A stretch of DNA of 33,889 nt from Candidatus Acidiferrales bacterium (GTDB lineage: Bacteria; Acidobacteriota; Terriglobia; Acidiferrales; UBA7541): positions 1 to 33,889 of the forward strand of contig JARLGK010000197.1 in the NCBI GenBank assembly GCA_031296075.1, in the 5' to 3' direction. This document shows positions 24,173 through 32,419 of this stretch, in pieces. Each line of letters starts with the position of its first letter. Position 1 is the stretch's first letter. The position numbers and the translations under genes were made by a program. The notes beneath the pieces were generated by a model. It did no database searches and was not told the DNA's origin. It worked only from the letters and a program-made list of their open reading frames with translations.

Positions 24173-25047
24173 TGAAAGTTGCTTCCGCCTTTTCGGGATT
24201 CATTCTCATTGCGCTTGTTTGTGCGGCCAGTGCTTTCGCGCAGGAAGGTCAGGAGTCCGAGCCTGCCGCCGCCCTTTCAGCCGCGATCATGGCTGCATGC
24301 CGCGCGAACGACACGCAGTTCGCGAGCTATCTCACCGCCGACAATGCGGCGGCATTTCGAGCCCTGCCGGCGGAAGAGCGAACGGCGTTTCTCGAGCGCC
24401 TGTCGCTTTCCGATCAGCCCGGTAAGCCACTGATTTCGTCGGACACTCAGAACCACACGGTGCTCCGGTGCGTCGCCCCGGCGGGCACCGCGGAATTCCG
24501 TTTCGGCGACGTGCGCGCTCGCGAGAACCTCGCGTTCGTGCCCGTCACCGCTGTCAACGGACAGCGCACGGATTTCGGCCTCATTCGTGAGAACGGCGGT
24601 TGGAGGCTCCTGTCGCTCGGATTGGTGCTTCTCGACATCCCGCAGCTTTCGAAGCAGTGGGCCGCTCAAGACTTGATCGCGCGCGAAGACGCCGCCATTG
24701 CGAATTTACGCGGTCTCGCGGATGCGATCCAGACCTATCGCCGCGCGTGGAGCAAACTGCCTGAAGCGCTCGCGCAGCTGGGTCCCGCGCCCAAGGATGA
24801 GATCTCGCCCGAGCAGGCCTCGCTCGTGAACGAACACCTTGCCGCCGGCAGCTCCGGGGGCTACCGATTCCGCTACCGCATCGTTCCCGCAGGGCAGGAC
24901 GGCGATGATTCCTTCGAACTCGCCGCGATGCCCGAGGACTACGGCAAGACGGGCCGACGCTCCTTCATTCTCGATTCCGCCGGGAAGATTCACGCCGCGG
25001 ACAAGCACGGCGAAGTCGCCTCGCTCGAAGATCCTCTGCTTCCCTAA
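24172..25047 (+). CDS. Secreted protein of unknown function
   Basis: 291 residues; signal peptide with hydrophobic core and cleavage near AFAQ (about residue 23). The middle holds a stretch (EDAAIANLRGLADAIQTYRRAW-type, about 170-200) followed by KLPEALAQLGPAP and a Gly/Tyr-rich region with DYGKTGRRSFILDSAGKIH near the end; this resembles, weakly, pseudopilin-like C-terminal regions often found in acidobacterial secreted proteins. Not assigned further. Start ATG 24172 shares its first base with the stop of the receiver gene, implying translational coupling; a TTG 3 nt earlier is less likely. Confidence 0.7.
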   Translation: MKVASAFSGFILIALVCAASAFAQEGQESEPAAALSAAIMAACRANDTQFASYLTADNAAAFRALPAEERTAFLERLSLSDQPGKPLISSDTQNHTVLRCVAPAGTAEFRFGDVRARENLAFVPVTAVNGQRTDFGLIRENGGWRLLSLGLVLLDIPQLSKQWAAQDLIAREDAAIANLRGLADAIQTYRRAWSKLPEALAQLGPAPKDEISPEQASLVNEHLAAGSSGGYRFRYRIVPAGQDGDDSFELAAMPEDYGKTGRRSFILDSAGKIHAADKHGEVASLEDPLLP

Positions 25048-25103
25048 TCCTTCGACCGGCTCGCGCGCGGTGAAAAGGTGCCGCCATGCTCTGCGGCGTC
25101 GGG

Positions 25104-25109
25104 TATAAT
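25104..25109 (+). promoter_or_regulatory. Consensus -10 box (TATAAT) before the NTF2-like gene
   Basis: Perfect TATAAT; no good -35 at 16-19 bp upstream. Predicted start near 25116 would give a 20-70 nt leader depending on the start codon used. Confidence 0.35.
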
Positions 25110-25183
25110 GCCCGCCGGAAGTTTTCGCACGGGCTGCAATGCGAAGGCTGTGCGATCGCAAGTTCCCGATCTTTTTTGCCGCC

Positions 25184-25621
25184 ATGTCCAAACCAGCCGC
25201 GCGCGAAAAGCCAACAACCGAAGAGGAAGCGGTTCGCGCCGCGAATCAACGTTTCTACGCCGCGTTTGAATCCCTGAAGATGGCGGAGATGGAAGCCGTC
25301 TGGGCCCACGACGACCGCGTCGAATGCGTGCAGCCCGGCTGGGAGCTGCTTCTTGGCTGGGACGAAGTGCGCGAGCGCTGGGCGCGGATTTTCAAGAACA
25401 CCAAGCGCGTCCGCGTCGCGCTGAGCGGCCTTTGGGTGCGCGTCGAAGGAGATGTCGGCTGGGTCGCCTGCACCGCGCGCGTCACCACCGCCTTCGCCGA
25501 AGGTTTCGACGAAGCGATCGTGCAGGCCACGAACATTTTTGTTCGCCGCGAGGGACGCTGGCTCCTCGTTGCTCACCATGCATCCCCGCTCCCCACCGCG
25601 CCGCGAGCCACCGTTCAATAA
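25184..25621 (+). CDS. SnoaL/NTF2-fold (DUF4440-like) protein
   Basis: Small cone-shaped fold protein of about 145 residues. Visible: helix EEEAVRAANQRFYAAFES, the WAHDDRVECVQPGWELLLGWDEVRERWARIF core with typical His-Asp and Gly-Trp positions, then the strands VRVEGDVGWVACTARVTT and FVRREGRWLLVAHHASPLP that are typical of SnoaL_3. Function cannot be read; such proteins may bind or isomerise small ligands. I use ATG 25184; an in-frame ATG at 25139 would add 15 residues (MRRLCDRKFPIFFAA) of unusual composition. Neither start has a strong ribosome site. Confidence 0.8.
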   Translation: MSKPAAREKPTTEEEAVRAANQRFYAAFESLKMAEMEAVWAHDDRVECVQPGWELLLGWDEVRERWARIFKNTKRVRVALSGLWVRVEGDVGWVACTARVTTAFAEGFDEAIVQATNIFVRREGRWLLVAHHASPLPTAPRATVQ

Positions 25622-25912
25622 CCAGGAGTTAGCCTGTCAGGAACCTGCGTTTTCGAGTTTCATCCGCTTTTGTCTGAGGTCACCTCCCCGATGGGTTTTG
25701 CCCTTTGGTCAGCCGGTCACGTTAGCCGCGTGCGTCGCCTACTCCGGCTGGCATCGACGTTTTTACACAAAATACGTGGCTTAGCGGTGAGCGTCACCCA
25801 ATAAAGACTTTACGGACGCCTTATGCCTTGCTGATGCCCAGTCCCGTAGACTGGAGGTTGATATGTAACTGCGAGCTCGACGGACTGGACCACTCGTGCG
25901 AGGAGGGCTCTG
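25622..25912 (+). other. Non-coding leader region before the kdp-like genes
   Basis: About 290 bp without a supported gene. A 37-codon ORF (25691-25804) has no ribosome site and a random-looking product. I looked for the conserved blocks of the ydaO (c-di-AMP) riboswitch, a known potassium-gene regulator, and did not find them. Confidence 0.4.
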
Positions 25913-26041
25913 ATGGAAGCAATCATTTTCAGCGTGCTAGGCGGTGCGGCGTGCGCGTTCCTGATCTATGTCTTCGTGAATTTTCATCGGGAATTCGTGC
26001 GCTTTAAAACAGGATCTGCTGGGGATTCGAACCTGATCTAA
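25913..26041 (+). CDS. 42-residue single-TM peptide, KdpF-like candidate
   Basis: Too short for ordinary gene finding but well supported: AGGAGG lies 6 nt before the ATG. The product has one hydrophobic helix (about residues 4-23), then FVNFHREFVRFK and a polar tail. The helix end FLIYVFVNFHREF recalls the YLVYALxxxExF end of KdpF, the small stabilising subunit of the Kdp potassium pump, and the position upstream of kdpA is right. It is longer than usual KdpF (about 29 aa) and not adjacent to kdpA (264-bp gap), so the assignment is tentative. Confidence 0.5.
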   Translation: MEAIIFSVLGGAACAFLIYVFVNFHREFVRFKTGSAGDSNLI

Positions 26042-26131
26042 ATCGGTTCACAGAAGACTGAACCCGGCTTACGGCCGTTTAGGTCGAATCACTACGCGGG
26101 CGAGGAGCGGCTGGCGAAGACTGAAGCAGTA

Positions 26132-26218
26132 ATGCGAAGAGAGATGCTGATCAGCGGGATTTTCGGGCTGTTCGGACTCTTAGCGCCATTCATCTTCGTC
26201 ATGCTGCTCGCCTCGTAG
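26132..26218 (+). CDS. 28-residue (or 24) hydrophobic peptide before kdpA
   Basis: Starts MRREML; nearly all of the remainder (ISGIFGLFGLLAPFIFVMLL) is one membrane helix. Size matches KdpF. It lies in the same frame as the 42-residue ORF and is separated from it by the TAA at 26039 plus 90 open bases. Ribosome site is poor for both ATG 26132 and ATG 26144, so expression is uncertain. 86 bp upstream of kdpA. Confidence 0.4.
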   Translation: MRREMLISGIFGLFGLLAPFIFVMLLAS

Positions 26219-26304
26219 GGTAGGTAGCATCATTAATCTTGGCGCTCGACCGGCCGGCATAACACGCTTAGCTCTTGATGTAGTATCGGTGTCCGAGGGC
26301 GGCA

Positions 26305-28029
26305 TTGAGCGGTCCCAATCTCTTGCAGTACGGATTTTTCTTGGTCGTCGTTGCGGTGCTGGTAAAGTCGCTCGGCGGCTACATGGCCCGCGTATTTGCG
26401 GGCCAGCCGACCTTCCTCGATCGAGTGCTACTCCCCGTTGAACGGATCATCTACCGGCTGACCGGAATTGAACCCGGCTTGGAGATGGACTGGAAACAGT
26501 ACTCCTCGGCATTCATCATTTTCGGGCTTGTCGGCACACTCGTGCTCTACGGAATCCTGCGTCTGCAAAGATTTCTACCGTGGTTCTATCCCGCTTACCA
26601 AACCACACCTGTGACTCCCGACCTGGCGATGAACACCGCCGTTAGTTTCTCGACAACGACCACATGGCAAGCCTACGGCGGGGAGAATACGTTCAGCTAC
26701 GCGAGTCAAATGATCGGCCTGACCGTGCAGAACTTTTTAGCAGGAGCTTCCGGGCTGGCCGTTGGCGTGGCATTCATTCGAGGATTCGCGCGCCAGCAAA
26801 CCACAAAGCTTGGCAACTTCTGGGTTGATTTGACTCGCTCGCTTCTGTGGATTCTGCTTCCGTTGTCTCTAGTGGGCAGTTTGCTTTTGGTCTGGCAAGG
26901 CGTGCCGATGAATTGGCACCCCAACGCCCATGCCGCCACTCTCGATGGCGGACAACAAACGATCCCCCAGGGCCCGGTGGCGGCGCTCGAGATCATCAAG
27001 AATCTTGGAACGAACGGTGGCGGATTCTTCAATGCGAACGGCGCTCACCCGTACGAGAACCCCACGCCCCTGAGCAACTTTCTTGAGATGCTGGCGATTG
27101 TGATGCTCCCGGCGGCATTCACGAACACTTTCGGGAGGATGATCGGCCGGCCTCGGCAGGGCTGGGTGTTGTTTATCGTGATGGCGGTCCTGTTTGTGAC
27201 GGGGCTCTTGCTGTGCGGAGTTGCGGAACAAGCGGGCAATAGACGACTCTCCGACGTTCCAGGGCTCTCGCAACGCGCAAGTGAAGGGCAGCCGGGCGGA
27301 AACATGGAGGGCAAGGAAGTTCGCTTCGGAATTGGCGCATCTGTGTTAACCGCAATCGTCACTTCGAACGGCGCGACCGGCTCAACGAACTCCATGCATG
27401 ACAGTTACATGCCGCTAGGTGGCGCGGTACCCCTCGTCAATATGTTGCTGGGGGAAATCATCTTCGGCGGGCTGGGCACTGGAATTTACAGCATTATCAT
27501 GGTGGCGCTCATCGGGATAATTCTAGCTGGGCTGATGATTGGCAGGATGCCCGAGTACCTGGGGAAGAAGATCGGCCCGCTCGAAACCAAATTCATCGCC
27601 CTCTATGCGCTTGCGTGCCCACTTGCGGTACTTCCGTTCACGGCAGTCGCTCTCGCCACGAAAGCTGGACTTTCGGGCTTGGTTGTCAACCAGGGATCGC
27701 ATGGACTCACCGAAATCTTCTATGCCTATTCGTCCTGCTTCGCCAACAACGGGCAGGCCTTCGCGGGCCTGAGTGCGAACACGGTCTTCTATAACGTCAG
27801 TACGGCGGTTGCCATGATGATGGGCCGCTTCGGGCTGGCAATTCCTGCGCTTGCACTGGCCGGACTCCTCGCTCAACAGATTCGAAAAGACGAAGTAGGA
27901 AACGCGGTTCCTACCGACGGACCTTTATTTGCAGTTCTGTTAGTGGCCACCGCGTTGATTGTGGGAGGCCTCAGTTTCTTTCCTGTGCTGACACTAGGAC
28001 CGATTCTAGAGCACTTACTCGGTAGATAA
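26305..28029 (+). CDS. kdpA: KdpA, potassium-binding subunit of the Kdp ATPase
   Basis: Forms the K+ selectivity filter and channel of the high-affinity KdpFABC pump in the inner membrane. 574 residues (E. coli 557), about ten hydrophobic helices. Four filter loops can be seen: STTTTWQAYGG, GTNGGGFFNANGAHPYENP, TSNGATGSTNSMHD and CFANNGQAFAGLSANT, all intact. Start is a TTG with GAGGG 5-6 nt upstream. What is odd is the neighbourhood: the P-type ATPase subunit KdpB and the KdpC subunit are not downstream, where they nearly always are; an outer-membrane protein gene follows instead. Without KdpB it could not pump ATP-dependently; kdpB/C may lie elsewhere, or this may be a relic or a passive K+ channel. 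Confidence 0.95.
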   Translation: MSGPNLLQYGFFLVVVAVLVKSLGGYMARVFAGQPTFLDRVLLPVERIIYRLTGIEPGLEMDWKQYSSAFIIFGLVGTLVLYGILRLQRFLPWFYPAYQTTPVTPDLAMNTAVSFSTTTTWQAYGGENTFSYASQMIGLTVQNFLAGASGLAVGVAFIRGFARQQTTKLGNFWVDLTRSLLWILLPLSLVGSLLLVWQGVPMNWHPNAHAATLDGGQQTIPQGPVAALEIIKNLGTNGGGFFNANGAHPYENPTPLSNFLEMLAIVMLPAAFTNTFGRMIGRPRQGWVLFIVMAVLFVTGLLLCGVAEQAGNRRLSDVPGLSQRASEGQPGGNMEGKEVRFGIGASVLTAIVTSNGATGSTNSMHDSYMPLGGAVPLVNMLLGEIIFGGLGTGIYSIIMVALIGIILAGLMIGRMPEYLGKKIGPLETKFIALYALACPLAVLPFTAVALATKAGLSGLVVNQGSHGLTEIFYAYSSCFANNGQAFAGLSANTVFYNVSTAVAMMMGRFGLAIPALALAGLLAQQIRKDEVGNAVPTDGPLFAVLLVATALIVGGLSFFPVLTLGPILEHLLGR

Positions 28030-28150
28030 CGCCCACATGACCCCACGAATTTTACAGAATAGTTCGCCAGGCGAAGGCACGGATTTATGGTCGCAGATTT
28101 CCCTTGCGTCATTCGGGCCGCGGAATTTTTCTTTGGGAGCTCAACACTGA

Positions 28151-28945
28151 ATGCTCACTCGGATTTCGATTGCGCTGCTGGCTTTCCTTTTGGTAGCACT
28201 GGCGCCATTGCAGGGCCAAGATCAGACTGCAACCACTGCCGCTTCGGCACCGATCGCGACGGATCGCCCCGCAGTTACCAACTCCAGCGTCGTCGTCCCT
28301 TCTGGCAGCCTTCAGGCGGAGAATGGATTCCTCGAAACCGGCACCCAGGGGCAGAGCATCTTTGACGGCCCGGAGACCCTACTACGTTTGGGTGTCGCCA
28401 CGAAGACTGAGCTGCGTTTCACCGTGCCGGACTATTATTACAACCTGAACGCCGCTGGCGACGGCGGTACGGGATTCGGCGACTTGGCCATCGGAGTAAA
28501 ACAACAACTCGGCCCCACGCCGGGCGGATTCGATGTGTCCGCTACTCTGTTCCTCAGTTTTCCGACCGGCGCCGATGGCGTGTCCAGCGGCGAGTACGAT
28601 GGGGGGCTGCAGGTGGCCTGGTCGCGCGGGCTGTCCGCCAAATGGACGGCGGCCGGAATGCTCTCGATGTACTGGCCCACTCAGGGCCGCGCGCGGAATC
28701 TGACCGGAGAGTCCACGATTCTTTTGGATCGACAACTGACAGGACCGTGGGATGCGTTCGTCGAGTATGCGGGTGACTTTCCGGAACGCGGCGGTTCGCG
28801 TCACTTGCTGCACATCGGAACGGCATTAAAGATCGCAAAGCAGCAACAGCTCGATTTTCACTTCGGCGTGGGCTTGTCGCCGGCCTCCGTGGATCATTTC
28901 ATTGGTATCGGCTATTCATTCCGATTTCAGGCGTTCCATCGCTAG
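28151..28945 (+). CDS. Outer-membrane beta-barrel protein, phenol-MetA-degradation-type transporter family
   Basis: 264 residues; signal peptide ending near LQGQ (residue 23). Mature part matches the putative transporter family (Phenol_MetA_deg-type): TDRPAVTNSSVVVPSGSLQ-type start, TLLRLGVATKTELRF, GFGDLAIGVKQQL, ATLFLSFPTG and an alternating hydrophobic pattern with aromatic girdle, ending GYSFRFQAFHR. Probably a small barrel with unknown cargo. ATG 28151 lies directly after a TGA in the same frame; GGAG sits 11 nt upstream. A link with kdpA (121 bp upstream) is not obvious. Confidence 0.75.
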   Translation: MLTRISIALLAFLLVALAPLQGQDQTATTAASAPIATDRPAVTNSSVVVPSGSLQAENGFLETGTQGQSIFDGPETLLRLGVATKTELRFTVPDYYYNLNAAGDGGTGFGDLAIGVKQQLGPTPGGFDVSATLFLSFPTGADGVSSGEYDGGLQVAWSRGLSAKWTAAGMLSMYWPTQGRARNLTGESTILLDRQLTGPWDAFVEYAGDFPERGGSRHLLHIGTALKIAKQQQLDFHFGVGLSPASVDHFIGIGYSFRFQAFHR

Positions 28946-29120
28946 TGACGAATTAACCATTGGGAAGCCACTTCGCTCTCAACCAACCGCGGCAGCTCAG
29001 GTAACTCCTGAAAACCGGACGGGTGGTTCGTCAGCATCCGGGTCCGGCAACGAGGCTCGGAACAGGGAACTCGCGGATCCTCGGTGGAGGACTGGCCCGC
29101 AACGGATTTTCCCAGCTTCG

Positions 29121-29149
29121 TTGACACCCCGTAGCACGGCTGCTAGATT
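29121..29149 (+). promoter_or_regulatory. Near-consensus sigma70 promoter abutting the lipoprotein start
   Basis: Perfect TTGACA (29121-29126), a 17-nt spacer and TAGATT (29144-29149; 4 of 6 bases match TATAAT, including the key A2 and T6). The expected transcription start is about 29156, at or within the first possible start codons (GTG 29153, TTG 29156, GTG 29159). No ribosome site fits between, so the mRNA is probably leaderless. Confidence 0.65.
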
Positions 29150-29155
29150 CCTGTG

Positions 29156-30109
29156 TTGGTGCAGGTAACTCGACCCAAACGGAAGCTTCAGAGATTTCTG
29201 CCGGTAGTTTCGGCGGCCATGGCGGCAGTGCTGGCCGCAGGCTGCGCCGTCAGCCACACGACAGTCGTCAAGCCATCCGGACCTCCCGTCCGGCTTCAAT
29301 CCGCGACTAAGCAGGAACTCATCGCGCGCTACAACGAGCAGGCCGGGGCGGTCACCTCGCTGAACGGAACCGTCACGATGACGCTCACCGCCGGGTCGGC
29401 CTATACGGGCGTGATCAAGCAATATCATGAGATCAAGGCATTCATTCTCGCGCAGAAACCCTCGAGCATTCGCGTGATCGGCCAGGCGCCGGTGGTGGGA
29501 ACGAACATCTTCGACATGGAAAGCGACGGGGAGACGTTTCGCATATTTATTCCGTCGCAGAACAAGTTCCTGACCGGCCCGGCGAGTCTGGAACGGCCCT
29601 CAGCGAAGCCGATTGAAAACCTCCGGCCGCAACATATAACCGGCGCGATTTTCTGGGATTCGATTCCGGCGCAATCGGTGGTGCTCCTGGAGGAAGCGAG
29701 CGACGACACCTCGCGGTATTACGTGCTGACGGCAACTCGACGCAACGGCAATTCCGGCGCGGACGCACCGGATCTCGACTGGGAGATCGCGCAAAAGGTC
29801 TGGTTTGACCGCGCCGATTTGAGCGTTGCCCGCCGGCAATCGTATGACCCGGGCGGCAAACTCGCCTCGGACGTTCGATATGGCAACTGGGATGGGTTTG
29901 GAGCCGTGCACTATCCCCGGCAGATAGTGCTGGTCCAGCCTGGTAACGACTACAAACTACAGATCGGTATCACCAAAGCGGTGTTCAATGAGACGATATC
30001 CGCCGACCGCTTTGTGCTCCGCCAGCCGCCGGGAGCGGAGCTGGTCAACGTGGGCGAGGAGCCCCAAGATATGAAACCAGTGGAACCGAAACCGGAGCCT
30101 AAAGATTGA
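29156..30109 (+). CDS. Lipoprotein with LolA/LolB-like (DUF4292-type) fold
   Basis: About 317 residues. Basic N-terminus, hydrophobic core and lipobox LAAGC, hence lipid-anchored. The body (AGAVTSLNGTVTMTLTAGSA, VIKQYHEIKAFILAQKPSSIRVIGQAPVVGTNIFDMESDGETFRIFIPSQNKFL) shows the alternating strands of LolA/LolB/DUF4292 half-barrels that bind lipids or lipoproteins. The tail is Pro/Glu/Lys-rich. Start is ambiguous (GTG 29153, TTG 29156, GTG 29159): the promoter is right upstream, so I take the mid option. The stop overlaps the permease start (TTGA). It is the first gene of a lipoprotein/ABC operon and may hand substrates to it. Confidence 0.75.
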   Translation: MVQVTRPKRKLQRFLPVVSAAMAAVLAAGCAVSHTTVVKPSGPPVRLQSATKQELIARYNEQAGAVTSLNGTVTMTLTAGSAYTGVIKQYHEIKAFILAQKPSSIRVIGQAPVVGTNIFDMESDGETFRIFIPSQNKFLTGPASLERPSAKPIENLRPQHITGAIFWDSIPAQSVVLLEEASDDTSRYYVLTATRRNGNSGADAPDLDWEIAQKVWFDRADLSVARRQSYDPGGKLASDVRYGNWDGFGAVHYPRQIVLVQPGNDYKLQIGITKAVFNETISADRFVLRQPPGAELVNVGEEPQDMKPVEPKPEPKD

Positions 30110-31206
30110 TCGGGCACATGATCGTGCAGAACACCCTGCACCGGCCAGTCCGTACCTTTATCACGGTAATCGCCGTGGCCGTCGAGGTCACGCTCGTCAT
30201 TATGGTTGTGGGGCTAACCAGCGGACTACTCTCGGACTCCGCCAAACGCACCGAAGGCGTGGGTGCGGACATCATGGTCCAGCCTCCTTCGGCGTCCATC
30301 TTCATGGCGTTCAGCGGCGCCCCGATGCCGATCGCGATCGGCGACAAACTGCAGCAGCTCGAATACGTGCAGGCCGTCGCTCCTGTGCTCGTGCAGTTCA
30401 ACTCGGTCAACGGGCTCGACATCGTTTACGGAATCCAGCCGGAGACGTTTCGCTCCGTGTCCGGGGGGTTCGTCTTGCATGACGGGACCGAGCTTCGGGA
30501 CTCGAACGACATTTTGGTGGACGATGTATACGCGAGAGCCAAGAAGATTAAGGTGGGGCGGACGCTACACATCCTGGAGCACGATTTCCATGTCGCAGGC
30601 ATCGTCGAGCACGGCAAGGGGGCGCGGCTGTTCGTTCTGATGTCCACGCTGCAGGAAATGTCGGGCGCCCATGACAAGGCTTCCGTGTTCTTTATCAAAT
30701 GCGACCGCTCCGACCACACTGCTGCCGCGGCCGACGAGGTCCGCGAGCTGCTGCCCCATTACGAAGTTCGGCCGCTCAAGGACTATATCTCGCTGATGAC
30801 ATCCTCGAACTTGCCGGGACTCGGTGCCTTTATCAACGTCATGATCGGTATTGCCGTCGCCATCGGATTTCTGGTGACGTTTCTTTCCATGTACACCACG
30901 ATCATCGAGCGCACCCGCGAGATCGGCGTGCTGAAATCGCTCGGCGCCTCGAAAACCTACATCGTCGAGATCATACTTAGCGAGACCACTCTGCTCTGTT
31001 TTGCGGGAGTCGTGACCGGTGTGGGGCTCAGTTACCTGACGCGTATAATTCTCCTCAAGGTTTTTCCGTCGCTCCCGATTCTGATCACCGTGAAGTGGAT
31101 ATTTCTCGCCGGGTTGATCGCCATTCTGGGCGGTTTGCTGGGCGCAACCTATCCCGCATGGCTCGCCAGCCGCAAGGATCCCGTCGAAGCACTCGCCTAC
31201 GAATAA
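30106..31206 (+). CDS. ABC transporter permease, MacB/FtsX type
   Basis: 366 residues. One N-terminal TM (about 15-38), a periplasmic MacB_PCD-like domain (about 45-240) and three C-terminal TMs (about 245-275, 290-320 and 325-350) with ERTREIGVLKSLGAS, the coupling-helix motif of FtsX permeases; the end reads PAWLASRKDPVEALAYE. Starts at TTG 30106, overlapping the lipoprotein stop as TTGA, with GGAG 8 nt upstream; ATG 30118 is possible. Works with the ATPase coded 104 nt downstream; such permeases drive periplasmic events or export by mechanotransmission rather than normal translocation. Confidence 0.9.
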   Translation: MIGHMIVQNTLHRPVRTFITVIAVAVEVTLVIMVVGLTSGLLSDSAKRTEGVGADIMVQPPSASIFMAFSGAPMPIAIGDKLQQLEYVQAVAPVLVQFNSVNGLDIVYGIQPETFRSVSGGFVLHDGTELRDSNDILVDDVYARAKKIKVGRTLHILEHDFHVAGIVEHGKGARLFVLMSTLQEMSGAHDKASVFFIKCDRSDHTAAAADEVRELLPHYEVRPLKDYISLMTSSNLPGLGAFINVMIGIAVAIGFLVTFLSMYTTIIERTREIGVLKSLGASKTYIVEIILSETTLLCFAGVVTGVGLSYLTRIILLKVFPSLPILITVKWIFLAGLIAILGGLLGATYPAWLASRKDPVEALAYE

Positions 31207-31310
31207 GTCGCTGGAATGAAATACCCACCGCTGCCGCACTATGCAGAAACACATATCGCGGCTAGACTATTTGTATCCTGACAGGCATGATCGCTCGCGG
31301 GGAGTAGGCG

Positions 31311-31997
31311 TTGGAGCCGATACTCAAGACCGAAAATTTGTGGAAAATGTACCGCACCGGCCGGATGGAAGTTCCGGCGCTGCGCGGCGTCAGCATTTCC
31401 ATTCTCCCCGGCGAATTCGTTTCGATCATGGGACCTTCGGGCTGCGGGAAGTCCACGCTGTTGCACGTGATCGGCGGTCTGGCGCAGGCTACCAGCGGGC
31501 GCGTGCTGCTCGACGGCAACGATCTGACGGAAATGAGCGATGCCGCGCGTACGCTGCTGCGCCGCCACAAAGTCGGCTTCGTCTTCCAACGATTTAACCT
31601 GCTGCCGACGCTCGACACCTATCACAATATCGCGCTCGCGCAGCACATCCACGGAAACGGTTTCGATCCGCACCGCTTCGAAGCCGTCGCCAGCCTGCTG
31701 GGGCTGAGCGAACGCCTCCGCCACAAGCCTTCGGAACTTTCCGGCGGAGAGCAGCAGCGCGTGGCGCTCGCGCGTGCCATCATCAGCGAGCCGAAAATCG
31801 TTCTCGCCGATGAACCGACGGGGAATCTCGATACCAAGAGTTCTGAAACGGTCCTCGCGCTGTTGCGCCAGCTCAACAAAGACCTCGGCCAGACAATCGT
31901 GATGATCACGCACAACCCGGAAGCGGCGACCTACGGTGATCGCGTGCTACACATGCGCGACGGCATGGTCGTGAACGGTTCGGCCGCCCACTCCTGA
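31311..31997 (+). CDS. ABC transporter ATPase, LolD/MacB type
   Basis: 228 residues. Walker [10 protein letters not shown] (about 41-49), Q-loop [12 protein letters not shown], signature LSGGEQQR (about 143-150), Walker B IVLADEP and D-loop GNLDT, switch His in MITHNPE. The Q-loop sequence and short length are typical of the LolD/MacB/FtsE branch that pairs with FtsX-like permeases. TTG start with GGGGAG about 7 nt upstream. Energises the permease of the preceding gene; probable homodimer with a permease dimer, cytoplasmic side of the inner membrane. Confidence 0.92.
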   Translation: MEPILKTENLWKMYRTGRMEVPALRGVSISILPGEFVSIMGPSGCGKSTLLHVIGGLAQATSGRVLLDGNDLTEMSDAARTLLRRHKVGFVFQRFNLLPTLDTYHNIALAQHIHGNGFDPHRFEAVASLLGLSERLRHKPSELSGGEQQRVALARAIISEPKIVLADEPTGNLDTKSSETVLALLRQLNKDLGQTIVMITHNPEAATYGDRVLHMRDGMVVNGSAAHS

Positions 31998-31998
31998 G

Positions 31999-32403
31999 AT
32001 GCGATCCTTCTGGCGAGCGATCGTCCGCACAATCTTCTGGTCCTACGACCGCGGGAGCTGGCCCTACGACGTGCTGGTCGTGGCGATCGTTGTGTTTGTG
32101 CTTGCGACGCCTCGGAGCTGGTTCCACGACCGGCCGCAATCCGGCGCCGGCACGAATGCGAGCGTGCAGTTCATCGCCGAGGATTCCGGCAGCCAGACGC
32201 GCATCTATCGCCTTGATGCCGCCGCGCTCGCGCCACAAAAGCGCGCCACGAAGCCGACGCCAGAGCTTGAGCGCGAGACGCACGACATTCTGAGCCGCAC
32301 TGTCGACGATTTGAGAGACCGCACGTTTCAAGTGCTGCGCATTGATCCCGTGCTCGACGGCGCCGGAGCGGTACTGCACTACGATGTGACCGTCCGGTTG
32401 TAG
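31999..32403 (+). CDS. Hypothetical single-TM protein
   Basis: 134 residues. Short cytoplasmic N-terminus (MRSFWRAIVRTIFWSYDRGSW), one TM at about 23-41 (DVLVVAIVVFVLATP), then a periplasmic hydrophilic domain of ~90 residues with an Asp/Arg-rich helix and a final beta-rich LHYDVTVRL. No recognised family. Starts 1 nt after the ATPase stop, so it belongs to the operon and may be an accessory subunit; the periplasmic part would be able to contact the permease or lipoprotein. Inference from position only. Confidence 0.65.
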   Translation: MRSFWRAIVRTIFWSYDRGSWPYDVLVVAIVVFVLATPRSWFHDRPQSGAGTNASVQFIAEDSGSQTRIYRLDAAALAPQKRATKPTPELERETHDILSRTVDDLRDRTFQVLRIDPVLDGAGAVLHYDVTVRL

Positions 32404-32419
32404 GGAGACAGACGCAACC

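Noticed and set aside
25691-25804. 37-codon ORF in the leader before the kdp micro-ORFs
   Set aside because: No ribosome site; Arg/Leu/Ser-rich product typical of an out-of-frame reading of GC-rich DNA.
28037-28150. 37-codon ORF between kdpA and the barrel gene, stop directly before the next ATG
   Set aside because: Considered as a kdpB remnant or leader peptide, but the product (MTPRILQNSSPGEG...) shows no KdpB/KdpC motif and there is no ribosome site.
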